In this document: positions 47,101 through 57,795 of the stretch, piece after piece
Layout: each line of letters opens with the position of its first letter
Numbering within the stretch: the stretch's first letter is position 1
Source: Aphrophora alni
Lineage: Eukaryota > Arthropoda > Insecta > Hemiptera > Aphrophoridae
NCBI GenBank assembly: GCA_963513935.1
Contig: OY740771.1
Location: forward strand, 10,569,138-10,633,137
DNA: 64,000 nt
Reading direction: 5' to 3'
Translations under genes and position numbers: made by a program
The notes under the pieces: generated by a model
Told to the model about the DNA's origin: nothing
Database searches by the model: none
The model's input: the letters and a program-made list of their open reading frames with translations, nothing else

Positions 47101-49902
47101 AACGTATTGAGAGTATGCCGAGTTGGTAGATCTGAAAAGGACGCTTAGTTTGAGATGGTAGGAAAAGTTCAGTACTAAACTGGTGTCTGACTTGGTCAGA
47201 AACATTTTTGATTGAAAATATTTTGTGAACAATGTAAAATTAATGTTTAACAGTTGTAAGTCGGCGTCTGAAATAGTAAGACGTGTTTTTGAGTTGAGTC
47301 TAAGGCCGGCGTCTGACGCGGTCAGAAGCATTTTTGTGTGTGGAAAGGTACAATTTTTGTAGAACAATGTAAGGTAAATTGAAAGATAGATGATTTAAAA
47401 AATGAACGATTAAAGACAGTGTGTATTATCGAGAAGTTGTTGTTCTAAAAAACTGTAAATAATAGACATTTGGCTTCTTAAAAGCAAAATGGACAATGAA
47501 ATAAGAAAACACTGACGTGGTAGAAAATGTACTCGTTTTATGTGAACAATTCTAAAGGTGTTTTAATAAAAGAGACAGTGGACTTTGTTTAACTGAACTT
47601 TAAGTGAATAAAAGGAGAAAGAACGCGGGATGGTTTGCAAATCGTGAATTCCCAATGGAGATTATCAACCTTTTCACAAATGCGAGGAATGGCGGATTTC
47701 TGTCATCAATTAGGAGGCTTCACGTTACAAAGTGGTAACATATACAACAGACAATATCAATACCATTTTATAAAATTGAAACAATATTATTTTATTCAAG
47801 TTGCACAAAAAGATTAATTGTAGAATTTTTATATACAATTAAGATGTTCTAGTATTTTGTTTGTTTAGTAAATGTAAGTGCTTTTTAGATAAGTGATTTT
47901 TTTTTTTTTTTTTTTTTTCAAAATAATAATATAAAATTTTAAACTCAATTCAGAAAATAATTCAAGATAAATTTAAACTTAAAATGAGACAAAACGTTCT
48001 CATAATAGAATCATTTTTAATTGAAGTTGCAACTATATTAAAGTAAAATCACGTATTAAAGCTTTTAAGTTTCTTCGAGACAAAATTTTATTATAATTAA
48101 TAGGATACAATATCTAATGATTGATTTATGTATTTGTTCTATAATTTGTGTTCAATAAAAAGATGTTCAGTTTCAGAAAAATAAATAAGGATTTCTTATT
48201 TACCAGATAACTACAGTTAGTACACTTAAAAAAGAAACACGACCCTGAGAACATTCTAATTCAAAGTAAATTTTTATATTTTCAAAATTGATGAGTTAAT
48301 TCCATCTGGCGCCCTTAGCTGAGCAATTTTTCATAAATTCTTTAATGTTAATTAGAAGATTACCCCAGTTTTTATTTAATATTTACAGCCTTTACTCGTG
48401 CATTAAATGAAGTGCTTCACAGATGACTCTAACTAAAACAAAGGGAGAGATAGGGGCTGGAATCCGAGGAAGCAATCCTGCCGATAGAGATGTATCTAAT
48501 GGAGTTTCACTCAGAAATTACACTCTTAATGGAATATGTCTAAAATGATTTTTGTTTTGGATACAAGAATATTTGCAAAGTATGTAATGTTTTTGGTGGA
48601 AGCATCTCTAAAAAGTTAGGCTTTAGCCTACTCTCGGTTCCACGTTCACCTTTCAATATATCATACAGGAAATAGCTGAACTACTACTCAACCTCTAAGT
48701 GGTACAGTGTCAAGTGTGTATTGCACCCATAAGGCACTAGCTCAGCTAGATCTTTCGGCACCCAGGGCAAGAAAGACAAGAAGGATGAAAGAAAGTAGTT
48801 TTCTCATTATAGCTACTATGAAAAGTATATGCGTAAAAACAAAACAACTATTTGTTTGAAATCTTTTCTAAAACATTAAAATAACTGCTAAAAATTATAA
48901 TAAAGTACACTTGAATCCCACAAATCAAGCAATACAATTGTAAATGCATTTTACTCACAATGTCATCATCATCAGTAACTACTTGCTACGTTTTAGTGAT
49001 TAAAATAAATAATAAAAATTACAAAACAAATTTACTCTCTTCAGTTATGTAGGTAATTATATAATACATACACTTAAATATGTTCTCTTCAAGATTATAT
49101 ACATTTTGCATTATTATGTTTGTTTTACAATTACAAAAAATAATTTACAATATATCTTTGAAATCAAAATACTTATAAGTTTACTTTTATTATACAGAAT
49201 CCGCAGTAGGTTAGAGAGGAAAAATTGCTATTTTAAATTTATATCTTCAAATTTTTTATCGTTCCTTTGAACTTGGTTGAATGTAAATAAAAGATAATAT
49301 AAATTTACTAAATGTATTTGCAAGATATTTACAAATACTAGTAAAGCTAAAATAGATTCGGAGAGAAAATTATAATTTGTGAATTTGTTCACACAACTCA
49401 CCTACTTCCGGCACAAAGTATAAAAGTAAGAAGTGAAAGATTTATGCGAATTAAAGAGAAACCAAAGTTAACCACACATTTTCAAATTAAGTTTGGTCAT
49501 TTTAAATTTTTTTTTTTTCAATTAATAATATTTTAAAAATTACACAATTCATTTTTAGTTGCTAGTATTTGCAAGTGAATGTTAATTACAATTATTCTAG
49601 TTGATTAATTATGATGAAAAGGAAAAAAAAAAAAAAAGAAAAAAAAAAACATGGAAAGAGAGAAAGATTAATGATTTATTAACTGAATAGTTTATGCAGT
49701 CACAAAACTTTTCGTAAAAAGGGAAAATATTTCGTAAAAAGGGAGAAGAAAGGGGAAATAGTCTACACATCTTCTATTCTTTTGCAATTTTAATGATTAT
49801 GAATGAACTATTTTAAAATTCTATTTTCTGTTTCTTTTTAAATGATTAACTTTTAAAAGTATAAACCATATCCTTATTCGTGTTAAGCTTTTTAACTATC
49901 GC

Positions 49903-49936
<34 letters not shown>

Positions 49937-52900
49937 ATATATATAAAAGAGAACAATTAAAAATGAACATTGGATTATTCGGTGTGACAATGAATATTCT
50001 AAAATTAAAGTCACATGAAATAAATTATCTACACTAAACAGAACTGAAATATGAAATGTATAAATCAAACCTTATAGCTGTATGTTTGAAACATATAAGA
50101 TATTTTATATAATATTAAATATAAGATTAATTCATTTAATATTTAAAAATTAAAAGATATTATCCGGATCATTTAAAATAAACACAAGTAGTTGCAATAT
50201 TAATAAAAAACTAATAAGAACAGAGAAATACAATTGGGAAAAACTATGATCATGATGATATTTTAATGATGGTTAGTAGCATTGAAATTTCTATTTAATT
50301 TACACTGAAAGATGAACATGGATCAGAGAGCAGATTACGAATAATTATGATCGATTTTGTTGTAATGGACAATATTATTATTTCATGTAAAATTTGTTAT
50401 TAGACTCTGATTTTGATTTTGTGTATAAAAATTAGCTTAAAAAAGAAAGACAAATAATTTTTACTAAAATTGCATTTTGTATTGTGCGAACCAAAAAAAG
50501 ACAATTTAGACAGCTCTAAAATATTCAGAATGTCGATAGTTAAATGGAACTTTTGAGGTATAATCAGTGTGTCCAAGGCAATGATGTCAGAAAAAAAATT
50601 GATTTCCAAAGCTATGACAGCAGAGGCTTCACGAAATAATCAATAATCAAGCAGAAGTTCTATGTCGAAAGAGATGAGAACTGGAAGTCATGGGATCTTG
50701 CAACCAAGAGAAAAGAATTTACAGATAAGTCTTACTTCCTTCAGCATCTTTTTAGTTAATCGTCATTAGATCTGAGACTCAAGTGGCCTTGTATTTGAAT
50801 AGTGGCCAATACATGATCTGTAAGAGGGGTTTCGCCTTTCTGTATAAAACTGAAACTTGGCACTCCGATTATATTGTTGTGAACTAACGTCTTCATAATT
50901 TAGTAGGTTTTCACCATAAAAACATTCTGTTCAAGAGTATACTGCATGATTATCAACTAATCATCAATACGAAGGTAGGTATATAAATAAGTCATATTAC
51001 TATAGCAACCACAAAAATGACACTATTTTCTATCCCCAAAGTTTTTCTATAGATATGATGGATCACCTGTACTATTAAATAAATCAAATATATAATGCAA
51101 TTACAAAATAATGTGCTCAACGCTGCTTAACTGAGATTAGTTGTTATTGTAGTAAGAAAATTGATTTAATTTAGTTTGGCCTCTCAGTTAGTCATTAAAC
51201 TAGGACATATCTCAACTGTCAACTTCAACCATTGTTAGACACTGAAATAAATAATAATAAAGAATAACAATATTAACTACCTGTTGAAAGGCAGAATTGA
51301 GTTGGCCTTGATTGATAAGTTGTAGGATCTGGTGTTTTTGCAGTTCTGTGTCCAACACATGAGGTGCTGGAGTCACTGTTCGTGATCGTACAGCAGCCAA
51401 TACAGTTCCTTCTAACGTAGCTTGTTGAATTCTTAAAGCTTTCGTTACAGCTTCGTTTACACTCAATTCAATATTACTGATTGACTTCTTAATATCTACA
51501 TTTAATTGATGAGAGTTTGATTTGATTACTTCGGATAACACTTCTAATTGTGCCGTTTGATCAAGATTTTTCTCGGAAATATTCTCCGTATGAATTTCTA
51601 ACATCGTTACGTAATCTTTAGTACCTTTGCAAAATGTATCGTTGATCTGAGCAAACATAGCAGAACATGCTTTTTCAAACGCTGGTACCACAACATTTGA
51701 GAAATATTCACGAAAACAATCCGTAATGGCTGGATTTAAACTAGCAACCAACGAAGTACTCAATGTTTCCATTACTGATTTACTATGAACAAGTTTTGTT
51801 ATATTTTCCTTAAGAAGACTGTCCGTAGCGCTTAGTTTCTGTGTCATTTCTATGTGCAGTTGGTCACTTAATGCTTCTAACTGTGAAACAACTGCTGGAA
51901 GGATATTTGAGGCAATTTCACTGCTGACTATATCATCTAATTTTGTGCTGACGAGATTATTCACTGACTGTGAGATTGCAGATATTATAGCGTCTTGATT
52001 CTGTCTACCGTCTTTAGCGTTTAATGCTTTCTCAACAATGATATTCTGTTCTTGTGCAAAAATAGAGATTGCCTTTTCAAGATCTCTAGCATAGTTTTGC
52101 CTTCTTATATCTTCACGTAGTTCTTTAATTTCTGTTGCTTGATCTTCTACAGTTTGTATAAGAAGATTCATATTATGAATAAGATTTGTCAAAGAAGATT
52201 CAATACGTTGATTACCCTTCCAAATGTTCCCATCACCATCGCTGTTCATGTCTTGTCCTGTATTGACACTTCTTCTTGAGTTTTCTGCCTCACTTTTCCT
52301 AACTTCGTTTGCTCTAAGAATTGGAATCCCAGGCCATACGGTTGGTTCTGTTTTTACTTCAGGAGGTGTCAATTCATCAGATTCTGGTTGTTGTTGCTGT
52401 AAATCAGGTTCTTGGAAGAAACACTTTGCTTCTTGGAGGGAAAGAATTTCCTGTACTTCTCTACTAGGACTACTCCCTCCGCTGGCAAAACCCATTAAAA
52501 CATCTGTTTCAACATCACCATTGGTAGCAACATCGTGAGGTGTTGTAGGGCTTGCAACAAGTGTAGCAGCATTAGAATAACATTCGTCAGAGAGTGGTAA
52601 AACTGATAAGTTTAAATTTCCATTAGACGATGCACGACTATCATGTTTAACTGGAGAATTAAAAGCATCTGGTGTCATTAAGTTGAGTTGAAGGGAACTG
52701 TGATTCACTGGAAGTTCAGGTAAAGGAGCAATTATCGGTTCAACACTGGTCGATAGATCTGATAAAGCATCTCTGAAAATCAATGAGTCCTGAGGAAGAC
52801 TAACTGTACTCTTTCTATCAACTGGTTTTGGTGGCTGAAACACAATATGACATTCTTGAAGTGACTTTGGTTGAACCAAGTACATACGCACAACAACTGC

Positions 52901-55900
52901 GAGTTGACAGTCTTCTTCTCCTTCATCATTACAAATGTCATCAAGACTGAAGGACGAGTTTACTTTGAACCGCCTTATCCCTGCATCGACTATACCAAAA
53001 CTCAATATAGGGTAGGGTAACAGGAATTCAGAGACTGATAAAATCAAAGCTAATGTCTCATTATTGCCAATATGCAATTGCAAAACATACAATACTTTAC
53101 GATAAATATCAGAAAGAAGGAGATAACCAGAAGCAAGATCGAGGCAAGGTTTCAATTTTATTCTTTCATCTGATCTTGCAGAGAAATGAATCGTTTGTAA
53201 ACAAGTCCAAGATTCACAAGACCAAAGTTTTAATTCAGAATTATCATTTGCTCCTGTAATAGCAAACTTCCAAAACTGTATTTCTGGGTTATAGTTTTTA
53301 TGATTGTCCAAAAAGAATAAAGACGATAATGGTTTACCTCCATGTGGTTGCCAATGGTGTAGACATCTCGGTTTGATTATGTTCCTCATGTGTACTTGAA
53401 AAAATTTGACTTCACCATCCAAACTTGCAGTAGCGATCGCTGTTCCGTCAGGTGAAAACGAAGCATCAACTATTGGTTGTTTATGTTCAATTATTTCTAA
53501 ATAGCCTGTTTCTACATCACCAGGTTTGACAGGACCGACTCCATGTTGCGCTGTAACCATACCTATGTCCCAAAGTTCTGCTTTCGTTCCACGAGTCAGA
53601 GCCAATAACCGTACTACATCATCATCATTAGAGTTGGCTTCTATGTCCGGAATATAAGGGCACCAGATTACTCGATGAGATCCCATCAATGGATTTTCAG
53701 AGTCTTGACTTATACGGAGCAGTAAAGTACAAACCAAATGTGCAGGCTGCAACTGTTCCTCAATCTTGTGAATAAATAGATTTCCCACTTGATCTACACA
53801 AGCCAGTATAATTTCATCTGCAATGTGAGCAAACGCAATATCCTGAACCATTCCCTCCATTCCTTTGATCAGTGCTCGCTCAGCTGTCTCTCTGCTTACA
53901 ACTCTAACGACTCCTGCACACTTCGATGCAGCTGAAACACAAACCAAGGTAACTTGTTACGATTTTCTCACAGCTATTGAAAAAGTATCATTAAATAGCA
54001 ATAAACAATGATAGGTGATTTCATCATTGCACTTGTAACACCTAAAAAAGGTTAATTTGAACTAAAAATTTACTATAGCGGGAAATCGTATTGAATAGAG
54101 GGGGATGTATTATGAGTCAAAAACATGACTAATGATTCTCAATGTTAAATAAAGTAAATTCATAATAGAATAGATTTCCAAACACAAATAAATAATAATG
54201 TATAAATTTTAAGGAAATTTAGTTATAAGAAATTTAATAAATTGTGTGTTTTATAAATAATTGGTCAAAGGGCTTAGTTAGTGATTCGCGTAGTAGATTT
54301 GTACAGTGCATTAAGCAGATGCGAGAAAAATTATCACAAAGTCAGCGGGAAGTGTGGAACAAATTTTGTTGCTAGGGCGGAAGACCCTGGAGACCGGATA
54401 TGAGAAAATCACCATGCGTTTTAGTCAGTCTTAGTTGGGGAGTTGAGGTAATAGGATGTGTTAATAAAAAGTCTTGTGGAGAGCTTAGTAGAGCATGGTT
54501 GTGTTTTGTAAAGTCTGAGTTTGGGGCCTGGTGTGGTCGGACCTATAGTAGTTTGTATGGAGTTGTTTCTAGTAAAAAAGTCGAGAATGTAAAATATTTC
54601 ATTTTGAGTCTAGTTTGGTGTGTTATGAAATATATTTATCGAGTTGAATTTAATTCAAAGACTTTTAGCGGAAAGAATGGACATAGTGTGTTAAAATCGC
54701 TGTTTGAACAATAAAACTGGCTAGATGTTTTCATGTGAACAAACCATTAATATTTAGCGTGTATTATGATAATGCGATTAAACAACGAACAGTTACAAAT
54801 CGTGAGATCGTATAGAGTATTAATAGACTTTCTTCTTACAGACCTTCGTAAGGTGCACAGGCAATCTCATCAGGGACAGGACGACCTCATCGCTAAGGGC
54901 GACAAAGAACACGTTAAGTGATATGCTATGTGAAAATGTTCTGGTAACTTGTGTTAAATAACACACACACATTTATTCTGTTGTACAGTAATATAAGAAT
55001 TTAATAGGTTTAGTTTTTTAATTCTATAATATAATTTTGAATTGTAGAAAATAGTAACTTCTTTTTATAAATATAACTAATGGCTGTCTAATGACACATT
55101 ATACAAGGAAAGTAAAATTGATATGAAAAGAAAAGTAAATGCTTTCATTTGATTTTATATTCATAAAATCGTTTAATTAAAATTTTGTTGCAACATAAAG
55201 TAAATTTTAAATTCATGAAACAATAAATCAGTTCTCCTTCAGAGACAAATAAATAAAAAGATAAATTCAATTAATTAAAATAATATTCATGTTTATTTTC
55301 AGGATATGTCTATAAAAATTTAAAAAATGTCACTGTATGAAAATAATTTTTTTTTTTTTTTTTTTAATAAATGTTTGTTAAAATTTCAGTTCAAGTGTTA
55401 CTCATTCCATTAACCAGAAATCACTGAAAGTACACGTAGAAAGGACTTGCACCCTGAGATTAAATTCAATTTAAATTCATAAAGAACAATTAACTTTTCT
55501 AAATTGACGTTAACACGTCTGGCGCCCTTTAGCTGAGCAAATTTTCAATAAAAAACCTTAATAAAAAATTTAAATCATTTTTTTTTATCTTAAGTACCGT
55601 AATAATTTTTTTGAGAATAACCGTCGGGTTATTCTACAATTATTACACATTTGAGGTGAGATTGATACTTACTATGGGTTTGTTTTCGATATAATAGCTA
55701 CACTTCTCTAACAGTGATTTTAGTAAATGTCTGTTATTCAATTGAGAATATGGAATTAGTGTGATTCACAACTAATAATCACATTTATCATAGATTTTAT
55801 TTTTAATAGTATAAAATGTTATTAACAAATAAACTTGTTGAAAGTCTTGGCAATACTTATTTTTCTTTTATTATTGCTACACCACTGTTTCACTGGTAAC

Positions 55901-57735
55901 TTCTTCAGACGTAAAACACATAAACCTAAATTTCACATATATTAAATTTACATATTTCAATAAAAAACTGAACTTTGAAGTTTACACATTTAAAAATACA
56001 AATAACATTATACAAACATTCACAGTAAACTCATAGTTAAAATCAATTAAAAATATTCTTACGTAGCTTATGTTCTTAAAATGGATTTTAACGATGAGTT
56101 CTACTCGCAATGTTTTCATATTGTTAAATGTATTTTAAGCGTTTGTATAAAACTTTGAAATTCTGTGTTTGTAAAAATAAGTAAATTTAATCCATGTGAT
56201 AATTTAGGTTGAAGTGTTTTACACCTAAAGAAGCTGCCAGTAAACAGTGACACAGTGTGTTAGCAATATTAAAAAGAAGAAGAAATATTGCAGACTTTCA
56301 ACTAATCAAGTCAATGAAAGACAAACAGATGATAAAATTTAATTAATTGTAAAATTACTTTGATTGTTGATAACAGTTACAAGTTTCACCATTGTTTGTA
56401 AAACCATCATCGGTTTTAATACTAGTAAATTAACCACCATTATTTTTGTAAAATCACCATTTTTTGTTCTATTACTAGTAAATTAATCACCATTATTTGT
56501 AAATCACCATCGGTTCTGTTATTAGTAAATTAACAACACAAACAAAATATAGTTGAATGAAGCAATTTTTTTAGAATAATGTTTGTATTAAAATTTGGTA
56601 AAGTTTAGTAAGTTGATATACAGATTAGTTTAAAAAATTTGTCTAATTTGTTTACTATGTCCCTTATTTTGAATATGTAAAATAATTTTTGTTATGCAGA
56701 ATTCACCTTTACACTGAAAAAATTTAAAAGTTAAAAGACTGTATAAAGCTGTAGGCTTGACTACATATTAACTACCGATGTAAACAAACAACACATAATA
56801 TCAAGAGTCACGTTATCGTATGACGCATGCACATTACACGTCTTATGAGTCCATAGTTTAGGGTAAAAAAATTTTGTAAATTGCACTCACAAATAAATAA
56901 ATTTTTTTCCTTTTCAAGCAAGGTTTGTACATATTTGTTTCATATGAAATAAACATCCCTTACCATCATAATATTATTCCTATTTCACAGCAAAATAAAA
57001 TATTGGCAACAGTTGTATTACGCAATTAGGATAGGTGGTTTTATATATACCAGGTGTTCCAAAAGTATGGGACTCCTTCTTTAACTTTTAGACAATAGAA
57101 AAAAGAAAGATGAAACTTTGGGAATGTCTTTGGATAATTAGTAACTACTTTTACAAACTTTCAACACCACCCACTCTCCGGGGGGAGGGGAGGGTTCTTG
57201 TGTGGAGCAACTCTAAATTTTTAAATGTAAATATAGGGCTTGTGACACATAATTTATTTTTGTCCTTAAACCACAAACATTTTGATAACAAGGAAAGTAA
57301 GGTACAGCAACTCTATCCAAAATGGCAGCCGAAAAATATTTCCCCAAAAATACTGAATCCCTCCTCCAAATATTTAACAAAACCTTTAATTAACCATTAA
57401 TCCAAAGGCATATACAAAAGATTCATCTTTCCATTTTTAAACTGTTACGAAATTGCGAGAGGGGTCCAGTATTTTTGGAAAATAAAAAGTTTTTTGTCTG
57501 CCATTTTGGATAAGGTTGTTGTACCTTATTTCCTTGGTATCAAAATGTTTGTGGTTTAAGGACAAAAAAATGATATGTCACAAGCCCTATGTTTACAATA
57601 AAAACACATAGGGGGAGTGGTGTTGAAAGTTTAAAAAAGTAGTTACTAACTATCCAGATATTCTCAAAGTTACATCTTTCTACTTTCCATTGTCTAAAAA
57701 AGTTACGGAAGGGATCCCATAATTTTGGACCACCT

Positions 57736-57795
<60 letters not shown>

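Noticed and set aside
46978..47367. Open frame of 129 codons on the minus strand with internally repeated TSDA-like segments
   Set aside because: The repetition follows the DNA-level GTCTGAC/GTCAGA motifs of the dispersed repeat. There is no known domain, and the other copies do not keep the frame.
52224..52538. Open frame of 104 codons on the plus strand inside Edc4
   Set aside because: It is the antisense of the Edc4 low-complexity linker; the minus-strand reading is clearly the real one.
54400..54714. Open frame of 104 codons on the plus strand
   Set aside because: It lies in the 5' part of repeat copy C, with no motif, no splice or promoter support, and no equivalent frame in copy B.
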